Below are positions 1 through 5,409 of a stretch of 7,352 nt of DNA, in pieces. Origin of the DNA: Thermoflexales bacterium (GTDB lineage Bacteria > Chloroflexota > Anaerolineae > Fen-1058). Under the pieces are notes generated by a model that had not been told where the DNA came from, searched no databases, and worked only from the letters and a program-made list of their open reading frames with translations. The DNA lies in assembly GCA_017999195.1 (NCBI GenBank), contig JAGOBP010000199.1, forward strand, positions 1 to 7,352, in the 5' to 3' direction. The translations under genes were made by a program, and so were the position numbers. Each line of letters opens with the position of its first letter. The stretch's first letter is position 1.

Positions 1-143
1 AGTTTGATCGGGCGATGTGGCTGTTTTATCGCAAGCACTATCAGGCGGCCACCCCGCGCCCGATCGATTGGCTGGTGCGACTAGGGCTGGGCCTGAAGGG
101 CGGGCCGCAGCTGCGCGCCGAGATGAAACCGGCAGGGCTATGA
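1..143 (+). CDS. Glycosyltransferase family 2, C-terminal end (partial)
   Basis: Only the last 46 codons and the TGA stop are in the window; the reading frame begins at base 3. The tail contains MWLFYRKHY followed by a basic, Leu-rich segment (WLVRLGLGLKG). This resembles the C-terminal end of family 2 glycosyltransferases of the rhamnosyl/mannosyl-transferase type, where an FYRKHY-like stretch follows the catalytic domain and precedes an amphipathic, membrane-associating helix. The catalytic domain lies outside the window, so donor and acceptor cannot be stated. Its stop shares four bases (ATGA) with the start of the next gene, a polyprenyl-phosphate sugar transferase, so the two are probably translationally coupled within a polysaccharide cluster. 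The family call rests on the tail and on this neighbour. It could be another cluster enzyme with a similar tail. Confidence 0.6.
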   Translation, partial: FDRAMWLFYRKHYQAATPRPIDWLVRLGLGLKGGPQLRAEMKPAGL

Positions 144-1552
144 AGAACAATCGGGTACGCACGTTATTTGTGATTGGGCTGATGGTCACCGACGCGGCGA
201 TGATCGCGCTGGCGTTCTTGATCGCTTACGCCATCCGCGCCGAGGGCGCCAAATTCGATCCCAACATCAAAGTCGGCGCCTTCAGCGATTACGCGGGCAT
301 GCTGCTGGTGCAGGTCATAGCGATTGTCACCGTCGCATTTTCGTCGCAGCTGTACCATCTGGTACGGGCCGTCTCCAAGATCGATGAGTTCTACGCGGTG
401 TTCGGCGCGGCCTCGATCGGCACGATGATGTCGGTGGCTGTATCGACGTTGCTATTCAAGACTTTCGAGTTTGATTTTCCCCGCGTGCTGATTATCTACG
501 CCTGGGTCTTGACGATTCTGTTGGTGACGCTGGGCCGCTGGTTGTATCGCACCGTGCAGGTCCAACTGCAAATGCGCGGCGTTGGCCGCGATCGCGCCTT
601 GATCGTCGGCACGGGCGACATCGGGCAATTGGTGTTGGATAAGATCAAGAGTTCGCCGTATTTGGGTTATGAAGTCGTGGGCTTTGTCAGCAAAAACGGT
701 AACGGCGAAGGCCCGGAATTATTGGGGCGGCCGGTGCTTGGTCGGTCGGACGACTTGCCGCAATTGATCGATCAATACCAGATCGACGAGGTGATCATCG
801 CCCTGCCCGAAGCCGCGCACGATGAAATTCTCGATCTGATCTCCAAGTGTGCCAAGGCCGACCTCAGCATCAAGGTCTTCCCCGATGTGTTTCAGATCAT
901 CGCCAATCAGGTGTCCATCGACGATCTGGGCGGCCTGCCACTGCTCAGTATCCGCGATGTGCGGCTGCGCGGCTGGCGCGTCACCGTCAAGCGGCTGATG
1001 GACCTCACCGCCTCCGCGATTGGGTTGGTGTTGCTCTCGCCGTTTATGTTCCTGCTGGCGATCCTGATCAAACTGGAATCGCCCGGCCCGGTGTTCTACG
1101 TGCAGGAACGCATGGGTCTGGATGCCAAGCCGTTTCTCATGCTCAAATTCCGATCCATGCGGCAGGACGCCGAGGCCAGCGGCCCCGGCTGGACCAAGCA
1201 AAACGATCCGCGCCGCACGCGGCTGGGCACCATTCTGCGCAAGCTCAACGTGGATGAATTTCCGCAGTTGATTAACGTCCTGATCGGTGAAATGAGTCTG
1301 GTCGGCCCGCGCCCCGAGCGGCCGGTGTACGTGGAGCAGTTCATGCGGACGATTCCGCGTTACATGGAGCGCCATAAGGAAAAGGCCGGTATGACGGGTT
1401 GGGCGCAAGTCAACGGCCTGCGCGGGGACACCTCGATCATCGAGCGCACCAAGTATGACCTGTGGTACATCGAGAACTGGTCGGTGCTGCTGGACCTCAA
1501 GATCATCATCCGCACGGTATTCCGCGCGGTCGGTGACCGGAATGCGTATTAG
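140..1552 (+). CDS. Undecaprenyl-phosphate sugar phosphotransferase (polyprenyl glycosylphosphotransferase)
   Basis: This 470-residue inner-membrane enzyme should transfer a sugar 1-phosphate from a UDP-sugar to undecaprenyl phosphate, the priming step of exopolysaccharide or capsule repeat-unit synthesis. Four predicted membrane segments lie near residues 8-32, 52-73, 88-106 and 115-135. A Rossmann-like CoA-binding-type domain follows, with GTGDIG at 157-162. A fifth hydrophobic helix (about 291-313) leads into the bacterial sugar transferase domain (281-460), which shows KFRSM (336-340), DEFPQ (372-376), GPRPE (389-393), GMTGWAQVNGLRG (417-429) and YDLWYIENWS (439-448). Length and order match full-length WcaJ/EpsL-type proteins. 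The frame stays open upstream to an ATG at 17, but I chose the ATG at 140: it overlaps the upstream stop as ATGA and gives a normal short cytoplasmic N-terminus before helix 1. Glucose is the commonest substrate in the family, but specificity cannot be read here. No terminator is evident after it. Confidence 0.93.
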   Translation: MKNNRVRTLFVIGLMVTDAAMIALAFLIAYAIRAEGAKFDPNIKVGAFSDYAGMLLVQVIAIVTVAFSSQLYHLVRAVSKIDEFYAVFGAASIGTMMSVAVSTLLFKTFEFDFPRVLIIYAWVLTILLVTLGRWLYRTVQVQLQMRGVGRDRALIVGTGDIGQLVLDKIKSSPYLGYEVVGFVSKNGNGEGPELLGRPVLGRSDDLPQLIDQYQIDEVIIALPEAAHDEILDLISKCAKADLSIKVFPDVFQIIANQVSIDDLGGLPLLSIRDVRLRGWRVTVKRLMDLTASAIGLVLLSPFMFLLAILIKLESPGPVFYVQERMGLDAKPFLMLKFRSMRQDAEASGPGWTKQNDPRRTRLGTILRKLNVDEFPQLINVLIGEMSLVGPRPERPVYVEQFMRTIPRYMERHKEKAGMTGWAQVNGLRGDTSIIERTKYDLWYIENWSVLLDLKIIIRTVFRAVGDRNAY

Positions 1553-1581
1553 GTTCTAACACTTTTCTTATCCCGCATCCA

Positions 1582-1611
1582 TTGACATGGCTTCCTTTGG
1601 TGCGGTATAAT
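1582..1611 (+). promoter_or_regulatory. Sigma-70-type promoter of the hrcA operon
   Basis: A consensus -35 box TTGACA (1582-1587) and a consensus -10 box TATAAT (1606-1611) are separated by 18 bp. Transcription would be expected to start near 1618, which places the CIRCE operator from about +8 of the transcript. Two perfect hexamers next to CIRCE fit the usual class I heat-shock arrangement, in which a strong housekeeping promoter is held down by HrcA and no alternative sigma factor is needed. The start site is inferred from spacing only. Confidence 0.9.
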
Positions 1612-1624
1612 TTATGAGCGCGAT

Positions 1625-1653
1625 ATTAGCACTCTCATATCGAGAGTGCTAAT
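1625..1653 (+). promoter_or_regulatory. CIRCE operator (HrcA binding site)
   Basis: The canonical inverted repeat TTAGCACTC (1626-1634), 9 bp, GAGTGCTAA (1644-1652) is present without mismatch. The symmetry extends two pairs inward and one outward, giving 12-bp perfect arms at 1625-1636 and 1642-1653 around a 5-bp centre (ATATC). It lies just downstream of the predicted transcription start and ends 18 bp before the hrcA ATG. HrcA bound here would block the promoter, giving autoregulation and heat induction. It is the only CIRCE copy I find in the window, so grpE, dnaK and dnaJ depend on it through read-through from this promoter. Confidence 0.97.
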
Positions 1654-1671
1654 GTTTGTAGACAGAAAATT

Positions 1672-2727
1672 ATGTCCGAGTTAACCTCCCGCCAACAACT
1701 CATTCTGGGCCTGGTCATCCGTGAATACATCGGCAGCGAAACCGAAGCCGATGACGGCTCACGCCGTGTGCAGCCGATCGGGTCCAAAGTGCTGGTCGAG
1801 CGTTATCAACTGGACATGTCACCCGCCACCATCCGCGCCGAACTGGCCAAGCTGGAAGAGCGCGGCTTGCTCACACATCCGCACACCTCGGCGGGCCGCA
1901 TCCCCACCGACTCCGGCTACCGCTATTTCGTCGAGTCACTGATGGGCGACAACGATCTCTCAATGGAAGAGCAGCGCACGATCGGGCATCAGTTCCATCA
2001 GGCGCGGCTTGACCTCGATCAATGGATGCGGCTGGCGTCATCGGTCTTGGCCCACACTTCGGGCGGAGCCGCCATCGTCACCGCGCCGCGCGCCACGCAG
2101 GCGCGCTTCAAGCATTTGCAGTTGATTTCGACGCAGGGGCGGCTGGTGCTGTTCGTGCTGGTGCTGATGGATGGTTCGGTGAAGCAGGACATGCTGACGC
2201 TGGCCGATCCGCTGAGCCAGGCCGATCTGGATGCCGTCTCGACCAAACTCAACGGCCTCTTGAGCAATCGCACCACCGATGAGATCAAGGCCCGCCGATC
2301 GGACCTCACCACCCTGGAAACCGATGTGCTGACCCGCGTCGGCGAGATCATGAGCCGCACCGATCAATGGGCGGCGGCCGACGTGTATCGCGACGGGCTG
2401 GGTGAAGTGTTGCGCAAGCCGGAATTTGAAGATCGCGAATCGGCGGAAGGCTTGCTGAAAGTTTTTGAAGAGCGCTCTTTATTGGAAGATGTCTTGACCA
2501 ATGCGCTGAATCCGTCCGTGAACGGCGTACAAGTCGTCATCGGCCGTGAGGGCCGCTGGGCCGAACTGCGCGATTGCAGCCTGGTCCTGTCGCGCTACGG
2601 CGTACCCGATCGCGCCAGCGGCGCGTTGGGGGTCTTAGGTCCGACGCGCATGCCGTATGGCCGCACCATTTCGGCGGTGCGTTACGTGTCGGTGCTGATG
2701 ACGAATTTGATTTCGGATATATTTTGA
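1672..2727 (+). CDS. hrcA: Heat-inducible transcription repressor HrcA
   Basis: This 351-residue repressor binds CIRCE as a dimer; in the known family its folding and activity depend on the GroE chaperonin, so titration by misfolded protein induces the regulon. The N-terminal winged helix covers about residues 1-90, with LTSRQQLIL (4-12), SPATIRAELAKLEERG (50-65) and the hallmark HTSAGRIPTDSGYRYFVE (71-88). A GAF-like dimerisation domain follows. The C-terminal signature GALGVLGPTRMPY (317-329) plus VRYVS (336-340) is intact. Between YI (19-20) and PIGSK (35-39) there are 14 residues where the family usually has about 4, an apparent acidic then basic insertion in the DNA-binding domain. The usual ATIRNEM reads ATIRAEL. 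The ATG at 1672 is the first in frame after CIRCE and gives a typical N-terminus, although no good Shine-Dalgarno precedes it (only an AGACAGAAAA stretch). It is the first gene of the operon and sits beside its own operator. Confidence 0.97.
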   Translation: MSELTSRQQLILGLVIREYIGSETEADDGSRRVQPIGSKVLVERYQLDMSPATIRAELAKLEERGLLTHPHTSAGRIPTDSGYRYFVESLMGDNDLSMEEQRTIGHQFHQARLDLDQWMRLASSVLAHTSGGAAIVTAPRATQARFKHLQLISTQGRLVLFVLVLMDGSVKQDMLTLADPLSQADLDAVSTKLNGLLSNRTTDEIKARRSDLTTLETDVLTRVGEIMSRTDQWAAADVYRDGLGEVLRKPEFEDRESAEGLLKVFEERSLLEDVLTNALNPSVNGVQVVIGREGRWAELRDCSLVLSRYGVPDRASGALGVLGPTRMPYGRTISAVRYVSVLMTNLISDIF

Positions 2728-2768
2728 GCCGCCCGCCCGGTAAGCCCGGTGCATTGCCGCGCCGTTTA

Positions 2769-2785
2769 TGGCGCAGATTGCGCCA
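2769..2785 (+). other. Stem-loop in the hrcA-grpE spacer
   Basis: The 89-bp spacer between hrcA and grpE contains a perfect 7-bp stem, TGGCGCA (2769-2775) and TGCGCCA (2779-2785), with a 3-nt loop. No T-run follows, so it is unlikely to be an intrinsic terminator. It may act as a stability or processing element between the repressor and chaperone parts of the mRNA, which is inference. The same spacer has a direct repeat GCCCGGT at 2735-2741 and 2744-2750. I see no gene in it. Confidence 0.45.
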
Positions 2786-2803
2786 ACCGTGGGCCGGCTC
2801 ATT

Positions 2804-2807
2804 GGAG
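2804..2807 (+). promoter_or_regulatory. Shine-Dalgarno that sets the grpE GTG start
   Basis: GGAG (within GGAGAAA) lies 9 nt upstream of the GTG at 2817. No in-frame ATG exists between the hrcA stop and the conserved part of GrpE, so this site is the main reason for choosing the GTG. An in-frame TTG at 2802 overlaps the motif and cannot use it. Confidence 0.7.
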
Positions 2808-2816
2808 AAACCAGAC

Positions 2817-3359
2817 GTGACCGATGAAGTCGTGAAAGACGAACCAAACGAAACAACGCCAAACGATGGGGCGGCTGAACAACCGATCGATCTGTTCAAA
2901 GATCTAATGGAGCAAGTCAAGCAGGCCAAAGCCGAAGCCGCCGAGAATCTGGACGGCTGGCAGCGTGCTCGCGCCGAGTTTGCCAACTACAAGCGTCGCA
3001 CCGATGCCGAACGCATCGAGATGAGCGCGAATGCGGGCGCGGATGTGCTGAAGCGCGTGCTGCCCATCGTGGACGATTTCGATCGGGCCGCAGCCACCCT
3101 GCCCGACGAGTTGAAATCGCAGCCGTGGGTCAATGGCGTCATGCTCGTCCATCGCAAATTGACCAGCCTGCTGGAGCAATCGAACGTCAAGCCGATTGCG
3201 GCCAATCCTGGCGACGCCTTCGATCCCAATCTGCATGAAGCGATCACGCACGAGGACGCCGAACAGATCGAAAGCGGGCACATCATCGGCGAAGTGGCGC
3301 GCGGCTACAAGCTGGGCGAGCGCGTCTTGCGTCCCGCCATGGTCCGCGTCGCGAAGTGA
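2817..3359 (+). CDS. grpE: Nucleotide exchange factor GrpE
   Basis: GrpE is the cytoplasmic dimeric co-chaperone that releases ADP from DnaK and resets the Hsp70 cycle. From the GTG start the protein has 180 residues, normal for the family. Residues 1-25 are acidic and probably disordered. Residues about 26-80 form the long charged helix used for coiled-coil dimerisation, with GWQRARAEFANYKRR at 47-61. VLPIVDDFDRA (81-91) leads into the four-helix bundle, and the C-terminal beta domain that contacts DnaK carries the signature FDPNLHEAI (135-143) through RVLRPAMVRVAK (169-180). The frame is open upstream into hrcA, but the extra residues would be Arg/Pro-rich and unlike GrpE. The GTG at 2817 has a GGAG 9 nt before it. 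A later in-frame GTG at 2832 is possible but lacks such a site. It lies 89 bp after hrcA and 56 bp before dnaK in the same operon. Confidence 0.95.
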   Translation: MTDEVVKDEPNETTPNDGAAEQPIDLFKDLMEQVKQAKAEAAENLDGWQRARAEFANYKRRTDAERIEMSANAGADVLKRVLPIVDDFDRAAATLPDELKSQPWVNGVMLVHRKLTSLLEQSNVKPIAANPGDAFDPNLHEAITHEDAEQIESGHIIGEVARGYKLGERVLRPAMVRVAK

Positions 3360-3363
3360 TCGT

Positions 3364-3398
3364 CCAACATCCAATTTCAAACATCCAACTTTAAGTTG
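3364..3398 (+). repeat. Degenerate heptamer repeat and small inverted repeat, grpE-dnaK spacer
   Basis: Bases 3364-3391 read as four consecutive 7-bp units close to CCAACAT (3364-3370, 3371-3377, 3378-3384, 3385-3391), each matching at 5 to 7 positions. A 9-bp core AACATCCAA recurs exactly at 3366-3374 and 3380-3388. The last unit overlaps an inverted repeat CAACTTTAAGTTG (3386-3398), able to form a 5-bp stem just before the dnaK ribosome site. The stretch is AT-rich against the surrounding coding DNA. Its role is unknown. Confidence 0.6.
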
Positions 3399-3405
3399 AT
3401 CTTAC

Positions 3406-3409
3406 GGAG
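3406..3409 (+). promoter_or_regulatory. dnaK ribosome binding site
   Basis: GGAG (within ACGGAGC) ends 6 nt before the dnaK ATG. Among the four operon genes this is the best combination of core and spacing with an ATG, fitting high DnaK output. Confidence 0.75.
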
Positions 3410-3415
3410 CTAATC

Positions 3416-5329
3416 ATGGGCAAAATTATCGGTATCGATCTGGGCACGACGAATTCGGTCGTCGCAGTGATGGAAGGCGGCGAGCCGGTCGTCATCCCTT
3501 CGTCCGAGGGGTCGCGGCTGATCCCATCGGTGGTGGCGGTGAACCCCAAGACGCACGAGCGCAGTGTGGGGCAAGTCGCGCGTCGCCAGGCCGTCATCAA
3601 TCCTGAAAACACGGTCTTTTCGGTCAAGCGCCTGATGGGCCGCAAGCAGCGCGACGAGCAGGTTCAAAAGGCCATGAAGCGCCTGCCGTACAAGATCGTG
3701 GAAGCGCCCAACGGCGATTGCCGCGTGGTGATGGACGGCAAGGACTACTCGCCGCCGGAAGTGTCCGCGATGATCTTGCAGAAGATCAAGCAAGACGCCG
3801 AAGCCTATTTGGGCGAGACCGTGACACAAGCCGTGATCACCGTGCCCGCGTACTTCAACGACTCGCAGCGCCAGGCGACAAAAGACGCCGGCAAGATTGC
3901 GGGTCTGGAAGTCATGCGCATCATCAACGAACCTACTGCATCAGCGCTGGCTTACGGCCTCGATCAGAAGCGCGATCAAGTAATCGCGGTCTATGACCTG
4001 GGCGGCGGCACGTTCGATATTTCGATCCTCGACGTAGGCGACGGCGTCTTTGAAGTGAAGTCCACCAACGGCGACACCTTCCTGGGCGGCGACGACTTCG
4101 ATCAGCGCATCATCGATTACGTGGCCGACGAATATCGCAAGGAACAGGGCATCGATCTGCGCGGCGACCGCCAGGCTTTGCAGCGTCTGAAGGAAGCGGG
4201 CGAGAAGGCCAAGATCGAACTCTCGACCTTGATGGAAACCGAAATCAATCTGCCGTACATCACGGCCGATGCGTCCGGTCCCAAGCACTTGCTGGTCAAA
4301 CTCACGCGCGCCAAGTTGGAGCAGTTGACGGGCGATCTGATCGAGCGCTCGATCACGCCCTGCCGCCGCGCGATGGATGATGCGGGCATCACGCCTGACA
4401 AGATCGGTGAAGTGGTGTTGGTCGGTGGTATGACGCGCATGCCCGCCGTCGTTGAGGCCGTGCGCAAGTTCTTTGGTCGCGAACCCCACAAGGGCGTCAA
4501 TCCCGATGAGGTCGTAGCGATTGGTGCGGCGATTCAAGCGGGTGTGTTGGGCGGCGAAGTGAAGGACGTATTGCTGCTCGACGTGACGCCGTTGTCCCTG
4601 AGCATTGAGACGCTGGGCGGCGTGGCGACGACGCTTATTCAGCGCAATACGACCATCCCCACGAACAAAAAACAGGTGTTCTCGACGGCCAGCGACAACC
4701 AGACCAGCGTAGAAATTCACGTCACGCAGGGCGAGCGCCCGATGGCAACCGACAATAAGTCGCTGGGGAAATTCATTTTGGATGGTCTGCCGCCCGCGCC
4801 GCGCGGCGTGCCGCAAGTGGAAGTGGAATTCGACATCGACGCGAACGGCATCTTGAAAGTGAAGGCGTCGGACAAAGCGACCGGCCGCAGCCAGCACATC
4901 ACCATCACCGCCTCGTCGGGCCTGTCGGATAACGAGGTCGATCGGATGGTGAAGGACGCGGAGAAGTTCGCCGCCGAAGACACCAAGCGCAAAGAGCGGA
5001 TCGAAGTCCGCAACAACGCCGACTCGATGGTCTACACCGCCGAGAAGACGCTGCGTGATCTGGGCGACAAAGTTCAGCCCGATGTGAAGAGCGAAATCGA
5101 AGCGAAGGCCACTGCGCTGAAGGGCATTCTCGACAGCGCCAGCGTGGATGAACTCAAGCGCAAGACCGAAGAACTGGGTCAGGTGATCCAGAAGGTCGGC
5201 GCAGCCATGTACGAGCAGCAGCCTGGCGCGGGCACGCCGCCGCCGCCCGGTGGTGCTGGCGGCCCAGCGGGCGGCCCGACCGCCCCCGGCGGCGATGATG
5301 TGATCGACGGCGAATTCACCAAAAATTAA
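3416..5329 (+). CDS. dnaK: Molecular chaperone DnaK (Hsp70)
   Basis: DnaK is the cytoplasmic ATP-dependent chaperone that binds exposed hydrophobic segments, with DnaJ stimulating ATP hydrolysis and GrpE exchanging nucleotide. The 637 residues are full length. The ATPase domain (about 1-383) shows the three Hsp70 signatures: IDLGTTNSV (7-15), DLGGGTFDIS (194-203) and VVLVGGMTRMPAV (333-345), plus VPAYFND (143-149). The interdomain linker is VLLLDVTPLSL (385-395). The substrate-binding beta domain runs to about 500 and the helical lid to about 600. A Pro/Gly-rich tail (603-626) ends in DDVIDGEFTKN. The segment after RLMGR (about 77-104, including VQKAMKRLPYKIV) is the N-terminal-lobe insertion found in Gram-negative-type DnaKs and missing from classical Bacillota proteins, which argues against a Bacillota host. 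The ATG at 3416 has a GGAG 6 nt upstream and gives the canonical MGKIIGIDLG start. It is the third gene of the CIRCE-controlled operon. Confidence 0.99.
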   Translation: MGKIIGIDLGTTNSVVAVMEGGEPVVIPSSEGSRLIPSVVAVNPKTHERSVGQVARRQAVINPENTVFSVKRLMGRKQRDEQVQKAMKRLPYKIVEAPNGDCRVVMDGKDYSPPEVSAMILQKIKQDAEAYLGETVTQAVITVPAYFNDSQRQATKDAGKIAGLEVMRIINEPTASALAYGLDQKRDQVIAVYDLGGGTFDISILDVGDGVFEVKSTNGDTFLGGDDFDQRIIDYVADEYRKEQGIDLRGDRQALQRLKEAGEKAKIELSTLMETEINLPYITADASGPKHLLVKLTRAKLEQLTGDLIERSITPCRRAMDDAGITPDKIGEVVLVGGMTRMPAVVEAVRKFFGREPHKGVNPDEVVAIGAAIQAGVLGGEVKDVLLLDVTPLSLSIETLGGVATTLIQRNTTIPTNKKQVFSTASDNQTSVEIHVTQGERPMATDNKSLGKFILDGLPPAPRGVPQVEVEFDIDANGILKVKASDKATGRSQHITITASSGLSDNEVDRMVKDAEKFAAEDTKRKERIEVRNNADSMVYTAEKTLRDLGDKVQPDVKSEIEAKATALKGILDSASVDELKRKTEELGQVIQKVGAAMYEQQPGAGTPPPPGGAGGPAGGPTAPGGDDVIDGEFTKN

Positions 5330-5402
5330 CAATGAACAATGACAAATGACAAATCGGGGACAATCCTCGCATTTGTCATTTGTCATTTTCAATTTGTCAT
5401 TG
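5330..5402 (+). repeat. Opposed heptamer repeats forming a long hairpin, dnaK-dnaJ spacer
   Basis: Right after the dnaK stop, 3.5 tandem heptamers close to AAATGAC run from 5330 to 5354. After a 16-nt centre the complementary unit ATTTGTC runs about 4.5 times from 5371 to 5402. The inner parts form perfect 17-bp arms, AATGACAAATGACAAAT at 5338-5354 and its complement at 5371-5387. The centre can add a GC-rich 5-bp stem including one G-U pair (5355-5359 with 5365-5369) if C5370 bulges. The block fills the whole spacer and touches the dnaJ ribosome site. It is AT-rich and lacks a classic GC stem followed by a U-run, so I class it as a repeat with hairpin potential. In mRNA it could separate dnaK from dnaJ by processing or partial attenuation (inference). 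Confidence 0.85.
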
Positions 5403-5406
5403 AGGG
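5402..5406 (+). promoter_or_regulatory. dnaJ ribosome binding site, tight spacing
   Basis: GAGGG ends only 3 nt before the dnaJ ATG (4 nt if GAGG is the core), closer than the usual 5-9 nt. The last heptamer of the adjoining repeat ends on its first base. Translation of dnaJ may therefore be modest or sensitive to the upstream hairpin. Confidence 0.5.
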
Positions 5407-5409
5407 CTT

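Noticed and set aside
17..139. An N-terminal extension of the sugar transferase from the ATG at 17
   Set aside because: These bases encode the glycosyltransferase tail in another frame. The extension would be Arg/Ala-rich and precede the first membrane helix without family resemblance, and the ATGA overlap favours the ATG at 140.
589..596. GCGATCGC, the cyanobacterial HIP1 octamer
   Set aside because: I noticed only a single clear copy; GATC and CGATCG are frequent generally but the full octamer is not enriched, so it does not indicate a cyanobacterial source.
719..1408. A 229-codon open frame on the minus strand inside the sugar transferase gene
   Set aside because: The translation has no recognisable motif, while the + strand encodes all conserved sugar transferase motifs. 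It is a shadow of codon bias.
3360..3415. A second CIRCE or separate promoter in front of dnaK
   Set aside because: No TTAGCACTC/GAGTGCTAA arms and no paired -35/-10 boxes are present. The only symmetry is the short CAACTTTAAGTTG palindrome.
5223..5296. A GC-rich repeat at the 3' end of dnaK
   Set aside because: It encodes the Pro/Gly-rich low-complexity tail normal for DnaK C-termini; the reading frame is intact through to the conserved DDVIDGEF end, so it is not an inserted element.
3941..5392. A 483-codon open frame on the minus strand opposite dnaK
   Set aside because: It lies antisense to an unmistakable DnaK, its translation is His/Arg-rich with no recognisable domain, and its start lies in the dnaK-dnaJ repeat. 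GC-rich coding DNA with strong codon bias commonly leaves such antisense frames open.
5330..5402. An intrinsic terminator after dnaK
   Set aside because: The hairpin arms are AT-rich heptamers and the bases after the stem (TTCAATTTG) are not a proper U-run. dnaJ follows at once with no promoter I can see, so full termination is unlikely, although partial attenuation stays possible.
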